Shown one piece after another: positions 36,001 through 48,470 of a stretch of DNA of 64,000 nucleotides. Both the position numbers and the translations under genes were made by a program. The notes below the pieces were generated by a model. The model was not told where the DNA came from, did no database searches, and was given only the letters and a program-made list of their open reading frames with translations. The stretch's first letter is position 1, and each line of letters opens with the position of its first letter. The stretch is from Seison nebaliae (Eukaryota; Rotifera; Pararotatoria; Seisonacea; Seisonidae): the NCBI GenBank assembly GCA_023231475.1, contig JALJEE010002128.1, positions 81,789 through 145,788 on the forward strand, given 5' to 3'.

Positions 36001-38169
36001 ATTATTACGAAAAATTTAACTGTTTCTTTATATTTGAGAGGAGCATTGTGAAGAAAGTGGAGAAACCGGGACAAGTACAATTTTTGGATAACAAAGCAAA
36101 TTTAATTTCTTCTTGACAAAGAATATAATCGGCGAAATTTACGTGCATTATATTGTGCACTCCATGAATCTGCACAAATTGTGGACAATTGGGCGCTGTG
36201 TCTCGAACTGACCACGATCGAAGTACAGCATGTTGATCTGACGCTGAATAATCAGTATCTGATATACTTCTCGATAAAATGAAACAAGCTCTAGCACTAT
36301 TGATTTTCGCACGACGTAAATCAACATCATTCAATGCTGATCCTCGAATATAAGAGACGCGTTCTTTCCATTGTGAGAGATTTAATAGAAGTCTGAGAGT
36401 GGAATCCAATTCATATTTCGTCAATAGAATAACATGATATTTTTGTAAATTTGGATTTGAGAAGAATTCATTCAAAAAATTTAATAAAGTTACTGAATCT
36501 ACTCTCGTCGTACAAATCACCACATGATGTTTACTCGATTGTTTCTGATATATATCCAGTTCGACATTCTCCGAAATGTCATCGTCATTATCAGGATTAA
36601 TTCCCAGTTCTGATTGATAATTATTTGTGCAGAATGTGCGAATTCCTTCAATCACTTTTGGAGATTCGATTTTATTCGATAATTTATTCTTCAATAAATT
36701 CGTCGTTTCTTTATTAAATTGATCATCCTCATTTTGGACCATCAATAACTTTTTCTTCGTTAATTCTCTCGATACTTGAGGTGGAGATTGACGAGCAATC
36801 ATTCGATAAATTGCACTGTCGTCTGTCGTTCGATAACTGACGAATTCTGCTCGTTGACTCCAACTATAAAGTAATTGTTCGAACTTTTGAGGAAGATAAA
36901 TGAAAGCTGCCGCGATTATAATCAACATAAATGCACGAGCAATCCAAATATCAGGAAATATATCGCCATATCCCACTGTTGAAAAAGTGACGATGATATA
37001 CCATAAAGAATCAAATAATGATAGTTTGACACCTCCCGCTCTTTGCAAATGTTGAATTCCACAAGTTCTAATGAAAAATGTAAAATTTAAATTCAAACAA
37101 AAATTTACTCACCCACTAAATAATACACAAACGATTGTCGAACTGAGAATCCCGATTTGGAAGGAAACGGTCGATTGTTTCAAATGAAGTGATTCAACAG
37201 ATGTTTGCATCAAATTCTAAAAACTCGTGATAAATTCTAAAAAATTATGTCTTAAGAAACCATCAAAATTTCCAGCGAGTCCTTCGCCAACCAACAATAA
37301 AGGAATGTTGGAATGAAAATGAGTCGAGCAGATTTGAGGAAAATCTAAAAAATTTATTGAAATTCTTCTCCACAAGAATAATAATACCAACTCCAATTAT
37401 CAATGGAATGTCGACAGTAAATAATATCGTAAAATGCATAAAATCGATCGATCTTTTGACCTAAAGATATTTCTAATTTTCAGATTTTTCAATTATCATA
37501 TAACTTCTCTTGTTTTGATGAATAAGATGGATAATTCAAAAATTGACATAATCGCAATGATCAATTCGCAGTACCAGATCGGTTCAATTTTTTCGATCCA
37601 TATCAAATAATACCTGATGGAAATAACGGAATATTTTATGAAAATGAAATTTTTAAAAACTAACCAATCTAAACCAAATTTGAAATATTTACATAATGTT
37701 AAATTGTTTTTCAATATTTCTTCATCAATCAACGGAATCGGCGATGTTTCGACACCATTTTCTTCCGTTATTCGACGACGATCAAGAAATAGAGAATCAT
37801 AATTTTCCGATAATAATTTCGAGCAATCGACTTGTAAACTGAAATTGTATGTTAGACAGGAAAATTTATTAAATTAAATTTAAACTTTCTCTCCAGTTTT
37901 TCACTCGGCAGTATCACTCGAAGGATGTATAGGAAACACATTATAATGCGAACAACGAGAGCACATTTTCTAAAATGAACACCTGATTATTTTTAGGTGA
38001 TTGGAAAGAAGTTGAGAAAGAGAATGAAACCGGATTTGATTTGTTCGAAAATAAATTGAAGAATATTTGATATTTTCTTCATATTCGAAATTATGAGTTT
38101 GTCGATTTTTAGCAGGAAGAGAATTTACTGGAATTTCGTCCAAGTAAATTATTGGTGAATAATAAGAAA
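33098..38169 (-). CDS. KCNT: Slo2-family potassium channel (KCNT1/KCNT2 homologue), 5' end incomplete
   Basis: Many short exons read from about 38169 down to a stop at 33098. A 61-nt intron (37970-38030) joins the N-terminal exon to S1 (RIIMCFLYILRV). Further exons encode S2-S6, with pore motif TFSTVGYGD and S6 ending in LPQKFEQLLYSWSQR. The RCK1 domain follows (HHVVICTTRVDSVTLLNFLN, SYIRGSALNDVDLRRAKI, CQEEIKFALLSKNCTCPGFS), then a long disordered linker (about 35.0-35.6 kb). RCK2 has GQKASHCCLRLN, FIIPLRAAYMEIGDLHPIVL, HSSNMRFTLFDANDLYS, SFASGAVFSSHLLETMLYQS and GTIPIGVYRT, ending DIIYVIRPGKYAKLS. Slo2 channels are large-conductance K+ channels gated by intracellular Na+ or Cl-/Ca2+ and by voltage. 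The motif matching the mammalian Na+ site reads EIEPDIAF instead of DNKPDHHF. No start ATG is identified. Confidence 0.92.
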
Positions 38170-40300
38170 CTGGATTTTGTTCATTTCGAAAGTTTGTTCG
38201 TCAGCCAATTTGAATAACAATTCTGGTAAAATTGGATTGATTCTTAATAAATTAATTCGAATTGGGAATGTATTATTTTACGGGGATGGAATAATTTGTC
38301 GAAATGAAAACACGGAAGTGAAAAATCGCATTAGGCTCTTGTATGTATGTGACGATATGAGAGGCATGATGGTAATTACGATACGAATTTCTTTGGTCAA
38401 CGAATAAATATTTATATGTGCATTAGAATCTATTGCACGACATGTGCACATAGAGTGCACACAATGAATTATTTCTCATCCAGTCAAGTTTCATTGTTGT
38501 GTTAAGAGATATAACGTGAAAGAAGTACATATGAAATGAGATATTATTTATCTTATTATATCATTAAATAAACATTATATTCATCACTAATATTATATGG
38601 CGCTTTGGAGGATTAATATCTACTCTCCATTATCTATGAAGTATTAGATCATCAAATGGAATGATACGTTATGTGTTTTTCGTCTTTCATTCGTAACAAA
38701 TATACAAATGTATAAACAAAACTTATTGTTTTTCCTTATTGGAAAAGGATATTGAGGGAGAGGAAACGAACCAACTGAGATTTTTACCTTTCCCAAACCA
38801 TCTCAATGTACTCATTATGATAAGTTGATGAAATGTAGTAGTGGTTGGAAGAATTTCATCATCGATATGGAGATATGTTTAAGAAGTTTCAGGAAGAAAA
38901 CATAAGAAATTCCAACGACCGAAAACTTCCGTTCGGAACGAAAATAAATGGTTTTCTCTTTCGTCTATTATCCTTGAACGAGTCATTTGATTAATTTGTA
39001 AAAAGGAGAAATTATTGATCATTCTCATTAGGAACGTCATACCACAAACTGATGATGATGATGTTTCCAAGTTAACGAATCTTAATTGACTTCGTGAGAG
39101 TGTGAAGTGTATGATGAATAAGAGAAATCATTACATTGCTTAAGATAATTAAGAAAATATTATTAGGTTAAGATAGGTATATAATGATGTAAGAGTAGGA
39201 ATGGCATTTAAGACTCTTATTGTACTACTCATTGAACTCATTCCTAGAAGTAGAGAATGAGAATGAAAAAATGACGAGATGAAGGGGGACATTTAGAAAA
39301 GTGTGCTTACTCACTTGGTGAATTTGGGATGAAGCTAAAACATGAATGAAAAAGTGGATTTTCTTCCTTAACTATGACAAACTTCTTCTTCAAAAGAACT
39401 AACTTTACATTGTTTGTTCTTTTCATCATTAATTTATTTCATTTCATTCAATGATCTTTTCAGAAGTAGTGAGTGTTCCGTATAACTTACTGTTAACATT
39501 TCGTCAAGAGAATTGGAGAATATGATTACATTAAAGATACATTTCCAACTCTGGACCAAATATCAAAAATTATAATAACATTAGTAATTTGGTTGAACAA
39601 AAGAATGTGCAGACGAAGAAGAAAAAAGAAATTTAATACTTCAAATATTTGCATCCAATCTTCCACTCATCCATCTAGCGTTTGATGGAGGAGGAGTGCC
39701 CATCATCCATTCCTTTTTTTCTGAAATTCTAATTCATATAATTTTCCACAACTCAACAACCAAGTGTTAAAATGATCAAACAACCAATAAGAAAATCACT
39801 GGAATCACTGAAGTCACTTTAGTGAAGTGATAGCACATTTCTCTAATTCGTCTGTCGAATTAATTACGAAGGTGAAATTACAATACCAAACGACTAACAA
39901 CAAGAGTAAGGAAGTGTGAGACATAAAATCAAATATTTCTTCCGAAAAAATTTCTTTGAACGAATTCTCTAAAGAATTATAAAGTTCTTTTATAAATAAT
40001 CGAAACTTTAAGAAATTTGGTAATGGAAATTGTGCATCGAATTTCCATTCCAAAATAATCTCTACTCCCTTTCAAATGACGATGATTTTAACACCATTTG
40101 ACTAATCTTCTAATAAACCATTTCCTCATCAGATCATGACCATTATGATAAGTGGAAACTTAACCATTTTATTTGGAGAAAAAACAAAAAAAAATGAATT
40201 TCCTTTTTATAATCGAATTGATCGACCAGAAAATAGTGGAAAGTATTATATTAATATTTATTAGGGAAATGAAATTTATTATTCATCAAAATAACGATTT
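38170..40300. other. Intergenic region upstream of the Slo2 gene
   Basis: About 2.1 kb of AT-rich DNA. It may hide the first exon(s) and promoter of the Slo2 gene. Short ORFs (for example 39814-40053, minus) lack an ATG start or homology. No repeats of note. Confidence 0.45.
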
Positions 40301-42442
40301 TTAGTTGGTCGTATAAATATGAGTGAAATCTCTCAAGATTGCAAATAAACTTGGATGCAATTGATCGTGTTGTATATAATTCTCATTATCTAATTCTTTT
40401 AGATGATAATGGAAATCTGATAAAGTTACATTTTCTGTCAAATGCTTCTCAATCAATTCCTTTATCTTCTCCTTAACATTATTATTCCATTTATTCGCAT
40501 AGAACAATTGAGCGAGCTTCAATAAACGAAATTCATTGACGACAATATCATAACGATTCAATCCGTCTTTATTGATATGGTTGAAGTGAATGAACTGAAT
40601 AAATTCATCATTCGACAACTTACTTCCACTGGCTATTTTCTTATCAGTTGTCGGACATGGAAGAACATTATCAAGAAAAGGAAAATGTGGAAGTGATAAA
40701 TTCCCTTTTTTCACTCGATCCTCCAAAACAAGTTCCTTCCCAATTACATCTTCCTCTCTACTTCGTCGATGAGTTTGTGATTGAGATATCCATTTGGTGA
40801 ATTGTGCAAGTCTGACCTCATCCATTTCGTTTATGTACAAATTTCCACATAAATGTCGAAAGAAATTTTTGAGAACTGTATCAGATAAATAAGTCGTTCG
40901 GTAATCTGATGTCTGATAAAATATTTTTTCTCCTGTTATTGTTGTTGTTAGCATTTTATTTATTAGACGTGTACAATAAAAATATTCCACATCGTTAATT
41001 GATGGTAAGCATTCTCTCATCCAAATCACAATCGTAATGATGATAACGCTCAATCGACTGAATTGCCATAATGATTTATTTAATGTTTCCTCCACGAAAT
41101 CCATAATCAATCCAATATTCTTCCCACATTTCTTCTCAAAACAACCATCAATAGAGTTTAATAAATTTAATTTTGAAACATTTTGTGATTCTGAAAATTC
41201 TTCTGTATTCTGGTGGAAAATTACCAAGAAAATGGTCTTGATAAATTCTTGAATAAATCTATCGTCATTGATAAACGAACTCATCAAAAAACAATCATGA
41301 AATCGGTGATTGTAAATGAAAGATAGACAAATCACTCTAAAAATTATATTCGAATAAGCTTCTTCATCAGTGTATTTTGGTTTGTGCAAATTAAGTGCAC
41401 AAAAATATTTCATTAAATCACAAAGTTTATCCGTAAATAACAATCCAAAATCAACATCATTTTCATTTTCTGATACGGATTCAGTTTTCAAAAATAGTTT
41501 TTCATGAATTTCAATAAAAATTTCTTCGATGTTTTCTGATTGTATTCCGTTTTTAATAAACTGATAAATTTCTTCGAAGAACTTTGATAATCTGTCATTA
41601 AATCCTTTAACATCCTCATGGTCAGTCGATCTATATTCGATTGGATTGTTGAAATATTTCAATTTCATTAAATATGAGAAACGAGCTGGTTTATTGATGG
41701 TATATTGATCATACAATTCTCCAATCTGAATATTTATCGATATCAATATTTTTCCGTCAAAATTTCGAAAAAGGTCAACAGGAGGTATGCGCCATGTACT
41801 ATCCCAGAGATTCATAAAACTGTTAAATTCATCTACAACTTCCTCTTGATCATCAGAACGACATAATCGACTTGAACTAATAGATCGATTGATCATATTT
41901 CGTTTCCATGGCAACCGATTAGATATTTCATATTTCTTTATCATTCGAATAATATAATCGAATAGAATATATTTCACATAATTGGATTGATTAGAAAGGA
42001 CTATTTCTTGTTCTCTTGTGAAGTTGAAGTGTTCCAAAAGAAAATCATAAATTTCGTTCGGTTTTTTTGAATGAAGGAAAATGATTGAGAAGATTTTATC
42101 TTCATTGAACAATTCACATGAAATTGAATGATATAGTTGGAAATGATTTGTGTACCATTGATTCAGATAGAATTCGAATTGATTCGAACAAATCCGATAA
42201 TGTTTAAAGATGAAACTTTCCGTTTGGTTATCGAACAAAATAATTTCGACAATCCTCCAATACTCTACGAATTGCACGTTAATAATTGTTAATGAACCGA
42301 AATCGATGTGTATAGTGTAGAAATCATGGTCGAGTTGCAAGAAATAAATTTCTTCATTCGTCCAATTAATCAGAATTGACTGTTCAATGAGGATCAATCG
42401 ACCAAACGATAAATTTTTGATGATGAAATCATTTGGTTCCAT
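40301..42442 (-). CDS. Unrecognised 713-residue protein, beta-rich N-terminus then helical solenoid
   Basis: Uninterrupted ORF of 713 residues from an ATG at 42442. The first 90 residues alternate short hydrophobic strands with Trp/Tyr/Phe, consistent with the end of a beta-propeller. The rest is helical, with aromatic-rich amphipathic helices. No signal peptide, membrane helix, zinc ligand set or catalytic motif is evident. The frame is open 5' of the ATG to an acceptor-like CAG at 42462. The exon at 43380-43150 can be joined to it in the correct phase (phase 2), so this may be the C-terminal part of one gene with the propeller-like exons upstream. Propeller-plus-solenoid proteins include nucleoporins, coat components and HPS/APC subunits; I cannot assign one. 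Confidence 0.75.
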   Translation of the reverse strand: MEPNDFIIKNLSFGRLILIEQSILINWTNEEIYFLQLDHDFYTIHIDFGSLTIINVQFVEYWRIVEIILFDNQTESFIFKHYRICSNQFEFYLNQWYTNHFQLYHSISCELFNEDKIFSIIFLHSKKPNEIYDFLLEHFNFTREQEIVLSNQSNYVKYILFDYIIRMIKKYEISNRLPWKRNMINRSISSSRLCRSDDQEEVVDEFNSFMNLWDSTWRIPPVDLFRNFDGKILISINIQIGELYDQYTINKPARFSYLMKLKYFNNPIEYRSTDHEDVKGFNDRLSKFFEEIYQFIKNGIQSENIEEIFIEIHEKLFLKTESVSENENDVDFGLLFTDKLCDLMKYFCALNLHKPKYTDEEAYSNIIFRVICLSFIYNHRFHDCFLMSSFINDDRFIQEFIKTIFLVIFHQNTEEFSESQNVSKLNLLNSIDGCFEKKCGKNIGLIMDFVEETLNKSLWQFSRLSVIIITIVIWMRECLPSINDVEYFYCTRLINKMLTTTITGEKIFYQTSDYRTTYLSDTVLKNFFRHLCGNLYINEMDEVRLAQFTKWISQSQTHRRSREEDVIGKELVLEDRVKKGNLSLPHFPFLDNVLPCPTTDKKIASGSKLSNDEFIQFIHFNHINKDGLNRYDIVVNEFRLLKLAQLFYANKWNNNVKEKIKELIEKHLTENVTLSDFHYHLKELDNENYIQHDQLHPSLFAILRDFTHIYTTN

Positions 42443-43149
42443 CTCATCCTCAGTCGTCTTACTGGAATTCGATAGAGTTGTAGGTACAAAAAAATATTGA
42501 TCGAGATAACACGATCCACATAATTAGTATTCCATCAAGAGAATTGAAAAGGCAATGATGAACCTGGGATAACATTGAACATTTTTCATCTTGATCGTCT
42601 CTATCACTTCGCCAAACATGTTTGCCTTCGGGAGATTAAGATGATGATGAAGTTTCATAAATGAGCATTTGTTGTATGCGAAAGAAAAGAAAACTTTCCA
42701 TAATCGACTTTTGGGCCGGCTACAAAAAATCGTATTTTCGCTCTTAATTACGGCAGATGTTATGCCATAATAACCATGTCTCTCCTTCGAACCGATCTGC
42801 ACACAACTACATCCAAGACGTACGTTCGATTGTCTGTTGGGTGAAGAAGAAGAAGAAGAAGAGGAAATTTATGAAATTATTTATTTCGTGTGAACGGAAA
42901 TTGAGAGAGGAAGAAGAAAGATATCATCTTTCTAGGAACGAACTGTAGATTATAAGTTCCAATATAAGATTTCTCCGTTGTGGCGATGAGAAGAAGATTC
43001 TCATTAATCAATTCTAATTGTACGATTGGTGCATTCAGTTGAAATAAACAATATCCACTGCTCTAAATAGGATGGGAAATTTATTTAGCATTAAATTTTA
43101 GCTAATCATCAATGAATGTGCTAATGGTGATGGTTATGGTGACAAATAC

Positions 43150-43832
43150 TCGAATGCATGATATAATCGAGTCGTTTTCATTTTTCCTTTTCTTTTACTA
43201 ACATGTCGATTAATTAATTGTGCATAAATATTGCCAGCAGATGTTCCATAAATGAAGTAGCCATTATCATGTAATTGAACTGTGTTCAAGGTGTTGACAA
43301 TACGAGTATTTTGAAAATTCAATTTTGTTTCTGAAGAATGCTCATCACTTCCTATCGAGTAAATATTATATCGATTATTCCTTCATTAATTGTCAAATGC
43401 ATTTAATTTAAAAAACAAATCGCCATTTTCCAACTCGTACAATAGGAACAAGTATTGTTCTTTTTCGCTCACTTTGATGGTTTTTACGGGAAACTCCTAT
43501 ATTTTTAAGAAGAAATTTTCTCATTCTTCCACTTTCAACTAATAAACATTAACGTAATTGTCAGTTATAGCCAAACATTTCCCATTATTGCAATCGATCA
43601 ATTGACAGTTTCCTAATGAATTACCGATGGCTAAGAAAGTCTTGCTTAAACAGATCGACGTTGCCTTCAAATCGATTGATTGACAATCGAATTAAGAAAT
43701 AAACACAAAGAATTATTTTTCTTTCAAACTCATTCTCCCACTATCATGTCAAACTTTACAGAAATTATAATTCTGATAGAAATTCTTCTCCAATTGTAAC
43801 AGGGTGTCAGTTTCCAGAATAAACATAGTCAT
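43150..43832 (-). CDS. Propeller-like exons (WD-type repeats), probably the 5' part of the 40301-42442 gene
   Basis: Four exons join in frame: 43832-43755, 43664-43548, 43496-43417 and 43380-43150 (introns about 90, 51 and 36 nt). They encode about 165 residues of alternating strands such as ATSICLSKTFLAIGNSLGNC, CLAITDNYVN, FPVKTIKVSEKEQYLFLLYE and NGYFIYGTSAGNIYAQLI, which look like divergent WD40 blades. The last exon can use donor GTATTT at 43149 to reach the acceptor at 42462 in phase, with a 688-nt intron (unusually long here). The start is uncertain: ATG at 43832 is the first in this frame, but an acceptor-like TAG lies just upstream, so more exons may exist. The 36-nt intron is near the lower limit seen in animals, so one junction may be wrong. 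Confidence 0.45.
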
Positions 43833-46800
43833 CGTTCCAATCCTCTCTCCTAATAAATATGCGAATGTTCAACTAAAAATATTCAAGTCAAAATTCATTT
43901 TCACAAATGATCTTCTTATTTACTTTTCGTCCATCAAAGGTCTATAACTGACTATATGTAGATCTAAATTTCAACTATGTTAAGCCTGTCAATTCTCCGA
44001 AAGTCAAATTTTACAATTTTCTCAAAATTAAATTTCCATTTAATTATTTATTCACCGTCAATTACACCAATATGTCAAAAATGAAATTGAATAATTTTTC
44101 AAAAGATAATTTTTCAGTTTTTTCCAAATTCTATTCAAATCATCAAAATTTCCGAAATTTTTTCCAGTTTTATTTTCTTCGAATATCCTTCTTTTGATGA
44201 ATGAGAAAAGTTTTAGAGACCAAATTTTCCAAATACCAAAAAATCAATTATTGCGAAAATGATTAAGTTCTCCATTTGGTATTTAGGAGAATTGTATCAT
44301 AAAATTTCTTTATTGGTTCAATAAAGTTCAATGAAATAATTAAAATATTCATTATAGATTAATACCATCATCAATCTATTTGAAGGAGTGTAGAATATGA
44401 ATGTTTATTATGAGAATTTTGTTTATGGAATTTCAGTTGAAATGGGAGAAATCGGGAGGATTATATGGGGAAAAGATTGGTTAGATCTTAGTCGGTTTGT
44501 GATTAGGAGGAGTTGATTAAAAATGCAGTTACATGACTCAAATGATTAGTGAAGCATAATTTGAAAACAAATTGAAATTTTCATCATCCCCTCAATGAAT
44601 GGGGGGAGGGGAGTATTAGTCAATGTGTCTAATGGAAATTTCTTATTCATATTATTCTCCTCGCCATTCCATTCGCATTATATAATCTGTTCTTACTCCA
44701 TTCCATTTTATTCGGTTCGTCTATTACGAAAAATAATTAATAATAATTATAAGAACATTTTCAGTCTATGAATCATAGATCAGTTATTTGATCTGATGTC
44801 ATCGTAAAAACATTAAATTATTTGATTCATTGTTCATTGTCTCCAAGGCATAAGGATGAGTATAATAAGAGGAAAAGATTCATAATTTCATTATGACACT
44901 CATCAAAAAATTAACGAATGGAAAAATAGATTGATATATTTCGAATAATCTAAAAATATGAAGAAATCCCACATCCCATGTCGTTCGAAAAAGAAGAAGA
45001 AGAAGAAGAAAAGATTTGGAAACTAATTGAATTCTTTTCGTCAAATGACATCGTACAATAATCTATCTGCATATCTCTTGAGCATTTTATGCTATTATCT
45101 ATAATTCTTATTGATTTCCCTCCAAATATACGTAGGCAATATAATAAAATTTTCATACGTAACTCTAAAATATCACTTCCTCTTCTTTGGAAAGACACGA
45201 GATATATGTTTCAGAAAAAGAGTTTTTATTTGGAGTTAAACGAAAAGGAGGAAAGTTCAATTATCATTATTCTCATTTCAATAGTACCTCCCCATCCCAT
45301 CCCCGCTATGTTTATGACTACATTATTAGATAATTAATCCATTTCTTTCTCCCTCACCTATCAATTACTTAAGTAGAAAACATGAACAGAATACATGAAC
45401 AGTTTGGAAGGGATTAATATTATTCGTTTAGTACGTTCGTCTTTATAAAACCAATAACTATCCACTTGATGTAACTTCCGCATTTTATTTGGATGGGAGG
45501 AAAGCCGATTTTTTGGCAATCCATTCGCCCCACATTTATCCCACAACCTCCACTGTCTTTCTCCACCCTTACTAAAGCGATCGCCATGTCTCGGTTAGTA
45601 ATTTGGGAATGGTGAGTCGGATAATTGTTTTCATTTCTTCTGTTTACTTCAAACACATTTATTTCCAATACAACAAAAAGAAGAACTGAAGAAGAAAGAG
45701 GAGAAGAACTAACAGAACGTTCTTCTTCCACATAAACGAAATGAAGATATGAAGCATTCTTACGAAACGAATAATAAATTGAAAAAAATATAGTTGAAAT
45801 TCTCTAATTCTTTCCTCTTCTTCATCTTCTTCTTCATTGTATAATATAATATTACGTAGTTTTCATCAGTATCATCATAAATAAAACATACTCCTTTCTT
45901 TCTTTTATAAATTCAACGGTCGTTTATTCTCTACACAACTAATTCATTTCGAGATAACTAATTATATTTGTCACTTATCAATGAGATAAGGAATATCTTA
46001 AATGTTACCCAATAACGTGTATCTCGATGTTGTGTATGGCTAAAAATAAAAATGATTATTCTTAATAGAATGATTATTTCTAGTCTTATCGTGTCTTCTC
46101 AAAAAAACTTGCGAGAATCGGAAGTTATATAATAGAATTGTTAGATTAATTCTTTTATCATAAAAGTGTCATGCGTAGACACGAACTCCCCCAACCCCCT
46201 CCCAAACACTCACACGTACACATACACATAAGCCTGTGTATTTCGGTCATGAAAACGACCAATCATCATCATTATCATCATCATCAGAAGAACGAGAAGG
46301 AAAGTTTATATTCTTCTTTCGAAACAAAGATAAGCAACTTTTCATTTTTCCTCTCATTATTCTGAAGAATAAGAAACGATTAATTCTCTAGAGTTGTCTC
46401 ATTTCAATTTCCTCTTCCAATTGAATATCAGAAAAATATGAGTTTTTTCCCTTACGTTATGCTAAGTCGATCTCATCATCAACGATGATTTATCGACAAT
46501 TTCAAATCTACAGGAATTAGAAGTTGTAATAGAATCAATTCTTTGAAGCATCTTCTTCATCAATTGAAGAAATTTCTATTCATAATTCTATAATGATTAT
46601 TGATTAGTTAGATTATCGATTTTCCAAGTCATTTTTTAAGAATTTTTTTCTGGGAAATTGAAAAATCAATCAATCAATCAATCATTTCCCTACTTCGCCT
46701 TTATATTGGACGAATAATCAATCAACCAATTCTTTTCTATTAATAATATTTCCATCAATTTATCTTTCCCATATTTGACTTGGACATTAGGACCAAGACA

Positions 46801-47573
46801 ACATATAAGCCATTTCCATTCTCCACAATTCTTCTCCAACAAATTATTTCTATTTTCATCCTCAATCGGTCCTTCTACATTCTCTTCTTTATTCAATTTT
46901 CTATTTCTTCTTTTTTATTGATAAGATTATGAAATTAATTTTAATGCAATTATTCCAATTGAATTAACTTTTTATGACTAATTTTCTTTCTTTTTTGCAT
47001 CAAAAGAATTTGCATCTTTTCTTAATCCCCATAAACTGAAGTAAACAATTATTATTGTTTTCCCATAATTATCCACAAACAACTCGTTATACCTCCAGAT
47101 TGGGAAGTGTTAAATAACTTATAACAATACAAAGATTAGATAAGAAAACAACAAAAAGAAAAGGAAACTCTTTTCCTTCACTCTTCGTAAATTTAGTCTT
47201 TGGTCAACTTCCGTATCTGGTAATCGTTTTTCGTCATACACCTTTCAAGAACTCTCTCAAATTTCACCTACGTATAAACACGTTGCATAAGAGGAATGTT
47301 CGAAATTTCATCATTTTCATCATTTTTATCATTTTAATATGTTTATAAAACGACATTTTTCTTTTTTGTATAATTTTTGAGACTTTCTTTTGTACAAAGA
47401 GAGTCATCTGATATTTTGAGGCTTTTAGGCTTTTTCCGATTAACAATTTCCTCCTGAAGGAAACAGTTATGTTAATTTCTTTCTTATTGTCCAACTATTT
47501 CCTCTCAGTAGATTTCTCACCATTCTATTTGTTTTCTCTACAAAAATCCTTCTGACAACGACAAAGTATCAGA
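43833..47573. other. Gene-poor region
   Basis: About 3.7 kb with no supported gene. It should include the 5' end of the propeller-like gene on the left and the calcium-sensor promoter on the right. A 67-codon minus-strand open frame at 46690-46896 has protein-like composition but no ATG. An ATCA tetranucleotide repeat lies at about 46665-46684. Nothing else stands out. Confidence 0.4.
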
Positions 47574-48298
47574 ATGGGAAAAAGTGAATCAAAACAAAAA
47601 TTATCTGACCATGACATTAATTTTCTGACTAAGACTACGGGCTTTACCAAAACCGAAATACTTGATTGGCATCAAGGTTTTCTGGTTAACATTCTACTTA
47701 TTCTCCATTTCTTCTTTATTTCTTTTTCCCATCAACATCGCAGAAAGATTGTCCGTGTGGGAAATTGGATAAGAAGAAATTTATTCATGTTTACAAACAA
47801 TTCTATCCTCAAGGAAAAGCAGATAAGTTTTGTGAACATGTTTTCCGAACATTCGACACAGACTCAAGTGGCAAGATCGGTTTTCTCCTTTCTTCATAAT
47901 TCTCACCAAAACTTTTTTAGATTTCAATGAATTCTTAATTGCGATTAGTATAACATCTCATGGAGATTTGAGGTCGAAACTCAATTGGGCATTCACAATG
48001 TACGATATCGATCGGGATGGACGTATCGATAAATTGGAATTGGAGAAAATTGTGACGGTTTCCTTTTATCATTTATTTATGATCGATTACTTATGTGAAT
48101 TACTTAACGAATTGTTAGGCTATTTATGATTTGGTGGGTGAAGATGAACGAGGTGGAGAAAATTCTCCAAAAGAAAGGGTAAATAAGATTTTCGAAATAA
48201 TTGATACAAATCGTGATTCTTATTTGACAAAAGAAGAATTCGTTCAGGGTTGTATGGCTGATGAACAACTACGAAAATTATTAGCACCGTCAAGTTAA
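47574..48298 (+). CDS. Neuronal calcium sensor family EF-hand protein (neurocalcin/VILIP/NCS-like)
   Basis: Four exons: 47574-47684, 47744-47879, 47921-48057 and 48119-48298 (introns 59, 41 and 61 nt; donors GTTAAC, GTTTTC, GTTTCC). They give 187 residues, the usual family length. MGKSESK at the N-terminus fits an N-myristoylation signal. EF1 is the degenerate Cys-Pro type (KDCPCGKL). EF2 ([12 protein letters not shown]) and EF3 ([12 protein letters not shown]) keep calcium-ligand positions. EF4 ([12 protein letters not shown]) has Ser instead of Gly at loop position 6. Conserved landmarks include [26 protein letters not shown] and WAFTMYDID. These proteins are calcium-myristoyl switches acting on GPCR signalling, channels and secretion in neurons. 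The subtype (neurocalcin/hippocalcin versus NCS-2-like) cannot be settled by eye. It converges with FANK1. Confidence 0.93.
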
Positions 48299-48470
48299 AG
48301 GGAACTTAAAAACTTTTATTCTCGTCATTCTCCCAAAAACGAAGAGAAAATTTCAATCTCAAATTTTTTTTAATTTAAAAAAAACTTTCAATATTTTTTT
48401 TAGTCAAATTTTATTTCTTTCCTTTTTCTTCGATTAAATAAAGTGAATTCCCCTTAAACGGAAATTTCTC

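Noticed and set aside
39814-40053. 79-codon minus-strand frame with a hydrophobic stretch
   Set aside because: The frame opens with a TTG codon, and the internal Met leaves only about 36 residues. No homology is recognised.
42524-42948. Overlapping short frames on both strands between the 713-residue ORF and the propeller exons
   Set aside because: No family features. The stretch is best explained as the long intron or the intergenic gap.
46690-46896. Minus-strand open frame with Trp/Cys-containing, protein-like composition
   Set aside because: No ATG in frame and no clear splice partner. It could be an exon, but I cannot connect it to anything.
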